Shown here: one piece after another, positions 8,343 to 17,545 of the stretch
Position numbering within the stretch: position 1 is the first letter of the stretch
Layout: each line of letters starts with the position of its first letter
Assembly: GCA_025353725.1 (NCBI GenBank)
Contig: JANXOF010000071.1
Coordinates: 1 to 51,027, forward strand
Direction of reading: 5' to 3'
DNA: 51,027 nt
From: Polyangiaceae bacterium
Lineage (GTDB): Bacteria; Myxococcota_A; Polyangia; Polyangiales; Polyangiaceae
Notes under the pieces: generated by a model
The model's database searches: none
The model's input: the letters and a program-made list of their open reading frames with translations, nothing else
What the model was told of the DNA's origin: nothing
Program-made: the position numbers and the translations under genes

Positions 8343-8990
8343 ATGCGCGCCCTTGCCGCTTTTCGCCCGGTCGTGGTCGCGGCGTTCTCGTTCTGGTTCA
8401 CGATAGCCGTGTCGGGATGTGCGGGCCACGCCGTTCCCGATCCGAAGGTTGCGGCAGACGCCTACGCCGCGGCTGCCGCACACGGCGACTCCGACGCGAT
8501 TTACGCGATGATGACAACCTCCGCGCGCGCCGCACTTTCACGGGACGACCTCCGCCGCGTCGTCAACGAGCAGCGCGTTGAGCTGGCAGAGCAAGCCGCG
8601 CTTGTTCGCGCGCGCGACGTTCGCGTCGAGGCTCTCGCGCGCTTGCGCTACGCCGACGGCGAAGAAGCGCAGCTCGACCTGCACGAGGGTCGCTTTTGGG
8701 TAAGCTCCGCGGGCGCGCTGCCGGGTGGCGCGCGCACGCCGGAGCAGGCCCTCGACCAGCTTCGCCGAGTGCTCGCGCGCCGCAGCTACGCGGGTCTTAT
8801 GCGCGTCCTCACACCTGCGACGCGCGCCGCCATCGAGCAGGATTTCCGTTCACTCGTCATCGGCCTCGAACGTCCGGATACGCTTCAAGTCAAGGTCAAG
8901 GGCGAGAGCGCCTTGATCCGTGTTCCTGGCGGGCATTCGGTAAACCTGAAGCGAGACGGTGGGCTCTGGCGCGTCGACGACTTCGACTGA
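8343..8990 (+). CDS. Hypothetical lipoprotein
   Basis: I use ATG 8343 rather than the upstream in-frame start at 8286, because it gives a compact signal peptide ending in lipobox VSGC. The 215-residue mature protein has two similar halves: each has an Ala-rich helix starting 'DAYAAAAAHGDSDAIYAMMT' or 'EQALDQLRRVLARRSYAGLM', then a 'T-x-x-[AT]-RAA' segment and a short beta part, ending with LWRVDDFD. This is the pattern of duplicated NTF2-like or DUF4878-type domains, though I am not certain of the family. The TGA stop is directly followed by the ATG of the next gene, so the pair is very likely cotranscribed. Confidence 0.7.
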   Translation: MRALAAFRPVVVAAFSFWFTIAVSGCAGHAVPDPKVAADAYAAAAAHGDSDAIYAMMTTSARAALSRDDLRRVVNEQRVELAEQAALVRARDVRVEALARLRYADGEEAQLDLHEGRFWVSSAGALPGGARTPEQALDQLRRVLARRSYAGLMRVLTPATRAAIEQDFRSLVIGLERPDTLQVKVKGESALIRVPGGHSVNLKRDGGLWRVDDFD

Positions 8991-9962
8991 ATGCGAACAC
9001 CTTTCTGGCCTACAGTCTCACCGCCGCTCATGAATCGCCTCGCCGACAGCCTCACCCGCCGAAAGCGGCTCGTCGGATTTGCGCCCGCGCCTGCGCCCTC
9101 CTGCGGCCCACCTCCGGCGCTCACACGTCCTAAAGCCCGTCGCTTCGCAGAGCTTTGCGCCATGACCGCGGTGTTCGCCGGGGTGGCGCTGTTCGCCTCT
9201 CTGGCGCTTCCGCGCTCCGCGCGCGCCTTCGGAGACGTCGGCGCGTTCGACCCGCGCGTGCTGATCGTCGGCGACGTACCGGGCGCAGCTCGGCCGAGCG
9301 CAGCGGCACGCTGGTCATGGGAGCTCATCCAACGCACGAGCGCTCCGGGTCGCCTCACACCGACGCACGTTCGGGCGGACGACCCCGCGGTGGTCGACGA
9401 GCCGTTTCTCTGGCTAAGCGGCGTGAACGCTCTCGCCTCCTTCACACCGAAAGAGATCTCCGGCCTGCGAACGTTTTTTTCGCTCGGTGGCCTCCTGCTG
9501 GTCGACGACGCGGGCGTATCCGACGACGGCACCCCGAGCGCGTTTGGGCGGAGCGCGCGCGAGCAGATAGCCCGAGTGTTACCGGAAACAAGCCCGATTA
9601 CGCTCGGACCGGAGCACGTCATTTACAAGACATTCTACCTCTTGCGACGCGCGGAAGGTCGGGTTGCGGGCCAAAAGACGCTGGATGCCATCGTTCGCAG
9701 CGGGCAGGTCCAAGTCCTCTTTTCTTCCCATGACCTCGGCGGTGCACTCGCACGCAACTCGACGACGGCCGTCGGTTCGGGTGGTTTTAGCGGTTCTGGC
9801 GCATGGGAGAATCCCGTTACCCCTGGCGGCGAACTCCAACGTGAGCGAGCGATTCGTTTGGCCGTCAACATTGCCATGTACACGCTCTCCTCCAACTATA
9901 AAGACGACCAGGTTCACGCCCCATTTTTGATGCGTCGTCGCGCGCTCCCATCGGCTCCTTAA
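8991..9962 (+). CDS. DUF4159 domain-containing exported protein
   Basis: 323 residues from the ATG abutting the previous stop. An internal ATG at 9162 would give a cleaner signal peptide (MTAVFAGVALFASLALPRSA then RAF), so the true start is uncertain. The mature part has the DUF4159 pattern: strand FDPRVLIVGD, then PFLWLSGVNALASFTPKEI, SLGGLLLVDDAGVSDD, a HVIYKTFYLL segment and a C-terminal LAVNIAMYTLSSNYKDDQ. The fold is related to class I glutamine amidotransferase-like domains. DUF4159 proteins commonly sit beside MoxR ATPase, DUF58 and vWA membrane proteins; here the next gene is such a vWA protein, which supports the assignment. Confidence 0.8.
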   Translation: MRTPFWPTVSPPLMNRLADSLTRRKRLVGFAPAPAPSCGPPPALTRPKARRFAELCAMTAVFAGVALFASLALPRSARAFGDVGAFDPRVLIVGDVPGAARPSAAARWSWELIQRTSAPGRLTPTHVRADDPAVVDEPFLWLSGVNALASFTPKEISGLRTFFSLGGLLLVDDAGVSDDGTPSAFGRSAREQIARVLPETSPITLGPEHVIYKTFYLLRRAEGRVAGQKTLDAIVRSGQVQVLFSSHDLGGALARNSTTAVGSGGFSGSGAWENPVTPGGELQRERAIRLAVNIAMYTLSSNYKDDQVHAPFLMRRRALPSAP

Positions 9963-10040
9963 CATCGCTCCCGAGATGACGCTTCCGAATGCTTTCCCCT
10001 GACCGTCAAAGCCTAGAGCCGTGACGCAAACGTTCGTTCG

Positions 10041-12302
10041 ATGAACACTCGACTCGCGATTAACGGAGACCTGCCGGCGTGGGCTGTTTTCGTCGCTTGC
10101 GCGCTCGCGGTCGCGAGTCTTGCCGTCCTGTTTTTCTACGAGCTCCGTCGGCGAGAGCGAGGCGGAATCGTCATCGTCCTCACCGGAACCTTGGCTGTAG
10201 CGGCTCTGCTCGCCGCCATTGCGCGCCCTATCCGGATCGCCGCGCGCGAAAGCGTCATCGGCGCGAAGGTCGTCGTCCTTGCGGACATGTCGCGTTCGAT
10301 GGCCCTTCCGCAACGGGGTTCGCGGCTACGTTCTGCCGTGCGCGACGCGGCGCTCGCGGAGCTCGCCAAGAAGGCCGGCGAGACGCGCTTGCTCGTGTTT
10401 GGATTCGGCGAAGGCGCCGCGTTCGCCCTCGAAACGAAGCCTGGCGCGGCCTCGAAACGAGGTCCTCTCGCAGGCCGTAGCGATCTGACCTCCGCACTCC
10501 GCGCGCTAGCCACCTCCGCGGAAGAACGACCACAAGCCATCGTCGTCGTCTCCGACGGTCGTTTCGACGACCCCGGCGAAGAGGCCACAGCCTCGCAACT
10601 TCAAGCGCTTGGGCGAACGCTCGACGTGCCTATCCACACGGTAGCGACAACGTCCGATTCGCCGGCGGACGCGAGCGTACGACGCGTGTCGGCGGCGGGT
10701 GCGGCCGTCGCTCACGTGCCTCTCCCACTGAGGGTCGAGGTAGGCTGCGCGGGCGGTCTCGCCTGCGAAACGCTCACCGTGACGGCGCGCGAACTCCGCG
10801 AGGACGGCCCGCCCGCCCTCCTCGCCACGGGCCTCGCCCACCTCAAAGACGGGAAGGGTGTGGTCGACCTTTCCGTGACGCTCGATCGCGCGGGCGCTCG
10901 GATTCTCGAGGTCGCCATTGCGGCGCCTTCAGGCGATGCACTCCCCGACAACGATCGCCGCTTGATGACGTTCAACGTGGCGCGGGAGCGTGTTCGCGTC
11001 TTGCACGTGGCGGGCAGACCGACGAGCGACGTCCGAGCGCTGAGGCAGTGGCTCAAAAGCAACGCCTCGGTCGATGTCGTCGCGTTCTTCATCTTGCGCA
11101 CGCAGACGGACACGCCGAACGCGCGGCAAGAAGACCTTTCGCTCATCCCGTTTCCCGTCGACGAGCTGTTCACGGAGCACTTGCCGTCCTTCGACGCCGT
11201 CGTGCTCCAGGACTTCGACGCGCAACCGTACGGCCTCGAGCGACACCTTCCGCAGCTCGCGCGTTATGTGCGCGCGGGCGGCGGGCTTATCATGGTGGGC
11301 GGCCAAAACTCGTTCGTGGCCGGCGGCTATGCGAACACGCCACTCGCCGAAGTGTTGCCCGTGTCGCTCGACGGCTCGCGGAGGGCAGTGTCTGCCGAAA
11401 TCGTCCCCTTCACGCCCACGTGGACCGAGGAGGGGCGCGCGGCTCCCCTTCTCGCGAAACTGCACGACATCGTCGACGAAGAACTGCCGTCGATGCCGGG
11501 GACCAACGTCTTGGGTGACGTGCAGCCGGGGGGGCTCGCGTTGTGGACTCACCCGACGCGGACGACGAAGTCCGGGGCGCCGATGCCCGTGCTGGCGATT
11601 GGCGATCAAGGCGACGGTCGGTCCATTGCGCTCGGGATCGACGGGGCTTGGCAACTCGAGTTCTCGCAGCTTGGTGCGCGGACGTCGGGTCGCGGCTACG
11701 GCGCGATGTGGGACGGCCTCCTGGGGTGGCTCATGCGCGACCCACGCTTTGAGTCAGGCCAACTCGAACTCGTTTCGCCATGTGTGGCCGGTATCCCCGC
11801 GAGCTTGCGTGTGCGTTGGCCCGCCGCGAAGACCACAAAAGCGGAGAGCGCGTCACGCCCAGAACGAATCCGCGTGGAGCTCCGTCGGCTCGACAAGCCA
11901 GACGTCGCGCCCGTGCGCGTCGAAGTCGACGTCCCCGCGCACCCCAACGGCACGACGAACGCGGTGGACGTGGCGCTGCCCCCCCTCGAAGCCGGCGGCT
12001 ACACCGCGCGTCTCCAGGCCGTGTTAGGGCCGACGACGCGGCGCGACTTTGCGTGTGAGTCGGGCGGCGATGAGTGGGCCGATTCGCGTCCCGATCGCGA
12101 ACGCCTCCGGGCGCTCGCCGCGGCGACAGGAGGAACCTTCCACGACGCCGCAGACGACCTGTCGATCGCACTACCCAAACCGGTGGTCGTGACCGCCGAA
12201 CGGCACGTGGTCCCGGTCGCGCCGGCGTGGATGTGGACGCTCCTCGCGGCGCTCATGCTCAGTCTCCACTGGTTCGCGCGGCGGAGAAGTGGACTCGCCT
12301 AA
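10041..12302 (+). CDS. Membrane protein with vWA domain and glutamine-amidotransferase-like domain
   Basis: 753 residues. Two N-terminal membrane helices (about 13-34 and 43-62) are followed by a von Willebrand A domain that starts VVVLADMSRSM, with the DxSxS metal-site motif at 82-86 and AIVVVSDGRFDD further on. After a beta-sandwich-like middle section, residues about 320-440 form an amidotransferase-like domain with RVRVLHVAGRPTSD, AVVLQDFDAQPYG and YVRAGGGLIMVGGQNSF, but the nucleophile Cys is absent, as in other proteins of this class. A single C-terminal helix (about 731-748) ends the protein. It resembles the vWA partners of MoxR systems, yet no MoxR or DUF58 gene is nearby. Confidence 0.85.
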   Translation: MNTRLAINGDLPAWAVFVACALAVASLAVLFFYELRRRERGGIVIVLTGTLAVAALLAAIARPIRIAARESVIGAKVVVLADMSRSMALPQRGSRLRSAVRDAALAELAKKAGETRLLVFGFGEGAAFALETKPGAASKRGPLAGRSDLTSALRALATSAEERPQAIVVVSDGRFDDPGEEATASQLQALGRTLDVPIHTVATTSDSPADASVRRVSAAGAAVAHVPLPLRVEVGCAGGLACETLTVTARELREDGPPALLATGLAHLKDGKGVVDLSVTLDRAGARILEVAIAAPSGDALPDNDRRLMTFNVARERVRVLHVAGRPTSDVRALRQWLKSNASVDVVAFFILRTQTDTPNARQEDLSLIPFPVDELFTEHLPSFDAVVLQDFDAQPYGLERHLPQLARYVRAGGGLIMVGGQNSFVAGGYANTPLAEVLPVSLDGSRRAVSAEIVPFTPTWTEEGRAAPLLAKLHDIVDEELPSMPGTNVLGDVQPGGLALWTHPTRTTKSGAPMPVLAIGDQGDGRSIALGIDGAWQLEFSQLGARTSGRGYGAMWDGLLGWLMRDPRFESGQLELVSPCVAGIPASLRVRWPAAKTTKAESASRPERIRVELRRLDKPDVAPVRVEVDVPAHPNGTTNAVDVALPPLEAGGYTARLQAVLGPTTRRDFACESGGDEWADSRPDRERLRALAAATGGTFHDAADDLSIALPKPVVVTAERHVVPVAPAWMWTLLAALMLSLHWFARRRSGLA

Positions 12303-12329
12303 CGTGGTAGGTTTCGTGATGTGCGTGCC

Positions 12330-14888
12330 ATGCGTCGATCCCGAGTTCCTTTTGCACGCGCGAAAGGGACGTCACTTGCGTTTGCGTTCGCGCTCTCACT
12401 CTCACTCGCGAACGCCGCCTTCGCGCTCGATTGGCCTGATACGGCCGACCGCGTCGAGCGCGGCCTGCTCTCTAAAGATCCCGTCAAGCGGCGCGAGTCG
12501 GCACGCGCACTCGAGGCGCTTGGGCCGACACGCGCGACTTCACTCATTCTTCAAGCGATGGGCGATCCGGACGTCGACGTGCGGCTCGCCGCAGCCCGAT
12601 CGGCCGTGCGCCGTCACGTCGTCGCGGCGACAGGTCTTGCGCTTTTATGGCTCGGCGAGCGCGATGCGCGGCTTCGGAGCTCAGCCTGCGATGTCGCGGG
12701 CGCGATGCCGGAATCGAAGGCCGTGCCAGCGCTCGCACGGGCGCTCGGTGACGTCGACCCCGGCGTACGTGGGGCGTGCGTCGACGCTCTCGGCGCTCAA
12801 GCCTCCCCCGACGCCGTCGCGCCACTCGCGGGCAAGCTCGACGACCCTGCCCCTGCACTCCGCGCGAGGGTAGCGAGGGCACTCGCGAAGCTCGGCGACG
12901 CGCGAGCCGTGGTTCCGCTCCTTGGGAAGGTACAAGATTCGGTCCCCGAAGTTCGTCAGGCGGTCGTGCGCGCCCTTGGAGACCTTGGTGACTCCCGCGC
13001 TTCGCCGACCCTTCTCCTCGCGCTCCGAGACAGCGTCGCAGAGGTACAGATCGAGACTCTTGGCGCACTCGGTCGGCTTCGAGCGAACGAAGCAACATCG
13101 TCGATAGCGCCTCTCGCGCTCGAGAGAAACCCGAACGTGAAGCAGGCTGCGCTCGTCGCGCTGGGGCGCATCGCCAGTCCCGACGCCGTCCGCGCGCTCG
13201 TCAAAGCACTTAGCGCTCAGGAGCAAAGCGCACCTTTGCTTGAGCGTACGCCCGCGCGCGAGGCGCTCGTGGCGGCGGGCGAGCCTGCCGCGATTGAACT
13301 TATGGCGCTGCTCGAACGCGGGGTGAGCCCTTCGCTCGCGACCAGCGCGGCATGGGTTCTCGGCGAGCTGCACGAGAAAAAAAGCGCCCATGTGGTCGTC
13401 CGAGCGCTACGCGCCGGGATGATTTCACCTGCAGCCGCGCTCCATGCCCTTTCGGGCGCGGGCACGTCCGAGCAGCTTCCCGTGGCGCTCGAATTTATCT
13501 CCGACGCAAACGCGGCGGTGCGTGACGAAGCGCGGGCGGCCGCGAGCGCTCTGCTCGACCCCACGACCCCCGATGGGCGCGCCGTCGAACCCCTCGTCGC
13601 AAGACTTCGTGCCTCCAGCACGCGGCCTGCAGAACGAGCCGCGCTCGTGAAGCTACTTGGCCAAACGGGCGCCGTGCGAGCCGCTGTCGAACTGGCGGGG
13701 TGGGTTTCTGCGAAAGATTCGTCGGTGCGCCTCGCCGCTATCGATGCACTAGGAACCCTAGGCCCGGTCGCGTCAGGACGTGACGTCAGGGCCCCAGCGA
13801 GCGAAAGCGACAGCGCGCTGGTTACGTGCCTCCGCGATGTCGACCCCACCGTTCGCCTGCACGCGGCCGTCGCCCTTGCGCTAAGCGGAGGCGTGCTCGC
13901 GCGCGGCCAACTCCTGGGCGCCATCGACGCGGGGGAAGAGATCGATAGGTACGCGGTCCTCACGGCACTTGGCGGAATCCTTGAGCGTTTTCCAGACGAA
14001 ACGGTCACGACGCGACTTTTCAAGGAGCTCGAGATCGCGGCGGGTCCAGAGCGAGACGCCTTGCTTGAAGCCGTGGGCCGCGCGCAGCTTCCGAGCGTAC
14101 GGCAAGCGCTCGCAAAGCTTGCCATCCAAGGCGACGTGGACGACAGGCGCACAATCGCGGCCGTTCTCGGTGCTCATCGAGGCTCAACGGAGGTCATCGC
14201 GCTCGCCTCGACGCTCACGCGCGACGTCGATGCGAGCGTACGCGCGCAGGCGGCGTTTACGCTCGGTTCGATCGGTGACTCGAGCGTTGTCGCGGCGCTG
14301 GTCGCGTTGTCGAACACGGCTGACGCGAACGTAGCGACGAGCGCCGCGGGTGGGCTCGCTCGCTTCGGGGCCGGAAGCGAGGCGCACGCCGCGGTCACGA
14401 GCGCTGCCTGCTCGATGCTTTCACACGGCCGCGCCAACGTCCGCGCAAACGCGCTCGTCGCTCTGTCCTTGACCCACGGTCGGTGCCTCGATCCCGCCGT
14501 CATGCGAAGGCTGCTCGCCGAAGACCCAAGCTCGCGGGTCCGCGCAGCCGCAGCTCGCGCGCTCGCAAGTTCCTCTTTGCGCGAAGACCGGGATGCCCTC
14601 GATCGCTGCGTTTCTTCAGACCACAGCGAAGACGTCGCGCGCGTCTGCCGCATGCGCACGGAAAGAGCCGAAACGACAAGCCGCTCCGTGCGTGCACGCC
14701 CTCGCGCGGTCACCGTGTTCGTCTGCACCGACCCAGGCGCGAGCGCTGCCCCGACGCCGCACGCGCCTTTTTTGCTCGAATACGAAGGCGGTATTCTGCA
14801 CGCGGGAGTCACGGACCGCCGAGGCGCGACGTTCGAACCTTCTGCACCCGCGGGCGAGGTTTCCCTGAGGCGCCCTCTGTCCGACTAA
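12330..14888 (+). CDS. Exported HEAT-repeat protein
   Basis: About 852 residues. ATG 12330 is chosen over the GTG at 12321; both leave a signal peptide with hydrophobic LAFAFALSLSLANAAFA. From about residue 40 to 780 the protein is a long array of HEAT/PBS-lyase-type helical repeats, with recurring 'D-P-x-V-R-x-A-A-x-x-AL-x-x-L' units such as DPDVDVRLAAARSAV and DSVPEVRQAVVRALGDLGD. These form extended scaffolds for protein binding. The last 60 residues switch to a beta-type tail. The gene starts 27 bases after the vWA gene, so a shared transcript is likely and a scaffold role for the vWA/DUF4159 proteins is a reasonable inference. Confidence 0.85.
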   Translation: MRRSRVPFARAKGTSLAFAFALSLSLANAAFALDWPDTADRVERGLLSKDPVKRRESARALEALGPTRATSLILQAMGDPDVDVRLAAARSAVRRHVVAATGLALLWLGERDARLRSSACDVAGAMPESKAVPALARALGDVDPGVRGACVDALGAQASPDAVAPLAGKLDDPAPALRARVARALAKLGDARAVVPLLGKVQDSVPEVRQAVVRALGDLGDSRASPTLLLALRDSVAEVQIETLGALGRLRANEATSSIAPLALERNPNVKQAALVALGRIASPDAVRALVKALSAQEQSAPLLERTPAREALVAAGEPAAIELMALLERGVSPSLATSAAWVLGELHEKKSAHVVVRALRAGMISPAAALHALSGAGTSEQLPVALEFISDANAAVRDEARAAASALLDPTTPDGRAVEPLVARLRASSTRPAERAALVKLLGQTGAVRAAVELAGWVSAKDSSVRLAAIDALGTLGPVASGRDVRAPASESDSALVTCLRDVDPTVRLHAAVALALSGGVLARGQLLGAIDAGEEIDRYAVLTALGGILERFPDETVTTRLFKELEIAAGPERDALLEAVGRAQLPSVRQALAKLAIQGDVDDRRTIAAVLGAHRGSTEVIALASTLTRDVDASVRAQAAFTLGSIGDSSVVAALVALSNTADANVATSAAGGLARFGAGSEAHAAVTSAACSMLSHGRANVRANALVALSLTHGRCLDPAVMRRLLAEDPSSRVRAAAARALASSSLREDRDALDRCVSSDHSEDVARVCRMRTERAETTSRSVRARPRAVTVFVCTDPGASAAPTPHAPFLLEYEGGILHAGVTDRRGATFEPSAPAGEVSLRRPLSD

Positions 14889-14931
14889 CCCCACGTTTTA
14901 ATCAAGGAAAGCTTGATGCATCATGCACAAA

Positions 14932-15048
14932 TCAATCGCCTTTCCACGTCCGCCGGCCGCGATCGTTGCAGAACTTCTCGGCGAACGCGGCGGCGACCTT
15001 CGCATCCTTCCTCTTGTCGAGCGTGCTCCCGGCAAGTTCGCGTTGCAC
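14932..15048 (-). CDS. Possible small protein downstream of the pterin synthase gene
   Basis: A leftward frame of about 38 codons from a GTG at 15048 has almost only G or C in third positions and a charged, helical product (for example STLDKRKDAKVAAAFAEKF). The same frame is open further upstream, overlapping the end of the pterin synthase gene. I do not recognise it. A competing rightward frame at 14923-15117 covers the same bases with weaker codon bias. Confidence 0.25.
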   Translation of the reverse strand: MQRELAGSTLDKRKDAKVAAAFAEKFCNDRGRRTWKGD

Positions 15049-15080
15049 GGCCCGGACGGCCTCTCGCGCCGACGCGCAGG

Positions 15081-15473
15081 TTACCCGTCGCTGCCGACGG
15101 GCGGGAGGCGGAAGTAGACGGCGCAGCACGTATCGTTCTCCCAAACCTCGACGCGCGCAACGCGAACACGTGCGTCATCCATCTTCGCAGCGAGGTCATC
15201 GGCGATGACGCGCGCGAGGTTTTCGGCCGTCGGGTTGACGTCGTCGAACGGCGCTATCTCGTTGAGAAAAACGTGTTCGTACGGCTCGACGAGCGCGCGC
15301 AACACCGCCCCGAGGTGGTTGAAGTCAACGACCCACCCGCTCGCTTCGAGCTCTTTTGCGCGCAAAACAGCCTTGATACGCCAATTGTGCCCGTGCAAGC
15401 GCTCGCCTTCACCCGGTGCGAACCTGAGCTGATGGGCCGCAGCGACGCACGTCTCTTGGCTTATTTCCCACAT
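15081..15473 (-). CDS. 6-pyruvoyl-tetrahydropterin synthase homologue of the PTPS-III (ExxHGH) type
   Basis: 130 residues from ATG 15473 (the open frame extends to 15578, but MWEISQETCVAAAHQL is the family N-terminus). The zinc ligands are kept: His14 in AAAHQL, and His27 and His29 in ERLHGHNW. Further family residues are VVDFNHL and the C-terminal VEVWENDTCCAVY. The catalytic Cys that QueD/PTPS-I carries four residues before the first His of HGH is Gly23 here, while Glu24 gives the ExxHGH motif of the PTPS-III group. That group cleaves dihydroneopterin to 6-hydroxymethyl-dihydropterin and can replace FolB in folate synthesis. So folate is more likely than queuosine, by inference; no folate gene is nearby. 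Confidence 0.82.
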   Translation of the reverse strand: MWEISQETCVAAAHQLRFAPGEGERLHGHNWRIKAVLRAKELEASGWVVDFNHLGAVLRALVEPYEHVFLNEIAPFDDVNPTAENLARVIADDLAAKMDDARVRVARVEVWENDTCCAVYFRLPPVGSDG

Positions 15474-15640
15474 TGCGCGGGGGCTTACCACGAAGGCGCG
15501 CCTGAAGGGAGAGATGGGCAAAAAAGTGCATTTTCCTCGCTCGTGAGATGCTCCCGCTCGCGAGAAACAGCGGCTCATCGACGACTTTTACCCGTGTTGC
15601 GCCGAGTGAGAAGCCAAACGCGAGTGCTACGCTCAGGCCT

Positions 15641-16258
15641 ATGGTGATGCGCGTGCTGATTCCACCGGGCGAGATCGTTGCGACGGCCGACCACCGCGTC
15701 GTGCTGCACGGCGTTCCTTGGTCTCACTACGAGGCGCAACTCGCCTTTCGGGGCGACTCCTCATCTCCGCGGATTGCCTACCTTGACGGAGCGATGGAAC
15801 TGATGAGCCCTTCAAGAGATCACGAACGAATCAAGTCGTACATCGGAATGCTTATCGAAGCCTTCGCGATGGAGAAGGGTATCGACTTCTCCCCCTACGG
15901 GTCGTGGACGCTCAAAGAAGCGCCGAAGCAGGCAGGTGTGGAACCGGACGAGTGCTACCTCTTTGGAAGCGATCAACAGCGCGGAACGCCCGACCTCGTC
16001 ATCGAGGTCAGCTGGACTCGCGGCGGTATTGACAAGCTCGAGGCTTACAAGCGGCTGCGCGTGCCAGAGGTTTGGTTTTGGCAGGATGAGGCGATTCAGA
16101 TCTACGCCTTACAAAACGCGACATACGAGCCTTGCGTCCGCAGCCCAGGCCTGCCCGGTCTCGACCTAGACCTCCTCGTTTCTTTTCTCGCTCATCCAAC
16201 CGCCATGCAAGCCGTCCGCGCTTACCGCCTTGCACTTGTCGACGCAGAGCCGAAGTAG
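15641..16258 (+). CDS. Uma2 family (DUF820) putative endonuclease
   Basis: 205 residues from ATG 15641. The Uma2 domain is recognisable from AYLDGAMELMSPSRDHERIK near the N-terminus, the acidic VEPDECYLFG, and the core GTPDLVIEVSW followed by DKLEAYKRLRVPEVWFWQ, which is the PD-(D/E)XK-like nuclease core with its Asp, Glu and Lys. These genes are abundant in cyanobacteria and some myxobacteria as solitary copies; their substrates and roles are unknown. It is divergent from the pterin synthase gene and converges on the kinase gene. Confidence 0.85.
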   Translation: MVMRVLIPPGEIVATADHRVVLHGVPWSHYEAQLAFRGDSSSPRIAYLDGAMELMSPSRDHERIKSYIGMLIEAFAMEKGIDFSPYGSWTLKEAPKQAGVEPDECYLFGSDQQRGTPDLVIEVSWTRGGIDKLEAYKRLRVPEVWFWQDEAIQIYALQNATYEPCVRSPGLPGLDLDLLVSFLAHPTAMQAVRAYRLALVDAEPK

Positions 16259-16294
16259 GCATGCCTCGCGTGGCGCGAACAAGCGCCGCGTCGG

Positions 16295-17515
16295 CTACTC
16301 TCCAGGCACGCCCGCTTCATGCGTAAGGTTCGGGTTTTCCGGCTCGCCGCGTCGAGCGACCAAAAGGCCGACAACGAGCCCAATCGTCGCGACCACGGCC
16401 ATCAAACCCATGAGCTTTACAACCTTCAAGATTTCGCTCGTGCGCCGCGACGGGGTCACGTTCGACGCGTCTCGGCGATCGACATTTTCGACCGTGGCTT
16501 GGCCGCTCGCGACCGGTGCGGCCGCCCCGCTCGGGTTCCCCGCGAGACGCAACGAGGCAATGGCGGAGCGCGATCGCGGCGTTCCAAAGTCAGCGAGCGC
16601 CGCGCCCACCGCGGCCGCCGTCGGGTATCGCTTTTCAGGGAGCTTCTCGAGGCATCCCATCACGACCTTCTCGAGCTGAGGAGGCACGTCCGAACGAAGG
16701 GCCATCAACGACGCCGGCGGCTTCGTGAGCATCGACGACACAATGGTCGGATGGTTCGGTGAACCAAACGGCGTCAGCCGCGTGAGCAGCTCGTAAAGCA
16801 TAATCCCTACGGACCAAAGGTCGGCTCGAGCGTCCACGCGCTTGGCGTCGACCATCTGCTCTGGCGCCATGTAGGCTATCGTACCGATGACGGCGCCCGT
16901 TTTCGTTATCGGGTGCGCGCCATGCGCGCCGGCGTTTGAAGCCGACAACGAAGCGCCAAGAGCGCCGAACTTGGAGACGCCAAAATCAACGACCTTCGCG
17001 ACGAGCGTGCCGCCAGCGCCCTTCGTAATAAGCACGTTCGCCGGCTTCAAGTCACGGTGAACGATCCCCGCACCGTGGGCCTCGGCGAGCGCCGCGAGAA
17101 CCTCGAGCACATGATCGACGGCCTCTCCCACGCTGAGCACACGCGTGTGGAGAGCGTGATGGAGCGTCTCGCCTTCGAGGTATTCCATCACAATGTAAGG
17201 AGCGCCACTCTCAAGCAGGTCCACATCGAGAATGCGCACGACGTGCTCGCTCCGAAGGGCGGCCGTCGCCTGCGCCTCGCGCTTGAATCGCGCGGCGTCT
17301 TCCCGCCACTCGGCCTCGCCGCCGTCACCGGGGGTGAGAATCTTAATCGCGACGATTTGATCGATCGCGAGGTGACGCGCGCGCACCACGACACCGAATC
17401 CCCCGCGCCCTAGCTCTTTCTCCACGCGATACTTGTCGGCGATCATTGTGCCGGCCTTCACCACCTGCTGCGGGCGAGCAAACTTGACGAGCGGGCCGCC
17501 GGGTGCGCGTTCCAT
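16295..17515 (-). CDS. Membrane-anchored Ser/Thr protein kinase
   Basis: 406 residues with a full eukaryote-like kinase domain: Gly loop GRGGFG (36-41), Lys58 in VAIKIL, HRDLKPAN (153-160), DFG (177-179) and MAPEQ (216-220). All catalytic residues are present, so it should be active. After the domain comes an Ala/Ser/Thr-rich linker and one membrane helix (about 368-388, LMGLMAVVATIGLVVGLLVA), leaving only an 18-residue tail outside, so there is no obvious extracytoplasmic sensor. FHA proteins, the usual phosphothreonine readers, lie just downstream of the next gene. Its start is divergent from dciA, 30 bases apart. Confidence 0.92.
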   Translation of the reverse strand: MERAPGGPLVKFARPQQVVKAGTMIADKYRVEKELGRGGFGVVVRARHLAIDQIVAIKILTPGDGGEAEWREDAARFKREAQATAALRSEHVVRILDVDLLESGAPYIVMEYLEGETLHHALHTRVLSVGEAVDHVLEVLAALAEAHGAGIVHRDLKPANVLITKGAGGTLVAKVVDFGVSKFGALGASLSASNAGAHGAHPITKTGAVIGTIAYMAPEQMVDAKRVDARADLWSVGIMLYELLTRLTPFGSPNHPTIVSSMLTKPPASLMALRSDVPPQLEKVVMGCLEKLPEKRYPTAAAVGAALADFGTPRSRSAIASLRLAGNPSGAAAPVASGQATVENVDRRDASNVTPSRRTSEILKVVKLMGLMAVVATIGLVVGLLVARRGEPENPNLTHEAGVPGE

Positions 17516-17545
17516 GAAGGCTCGTCGATGCTAGCATCAGCTTCC

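Noticed and set aside
13217-14152. Leftward 311-codon frame opposite the HEAT-repeat gene
   Set aside because: Ser/Arg/Ala-rich shadow of helical repeats; no signal or motif.
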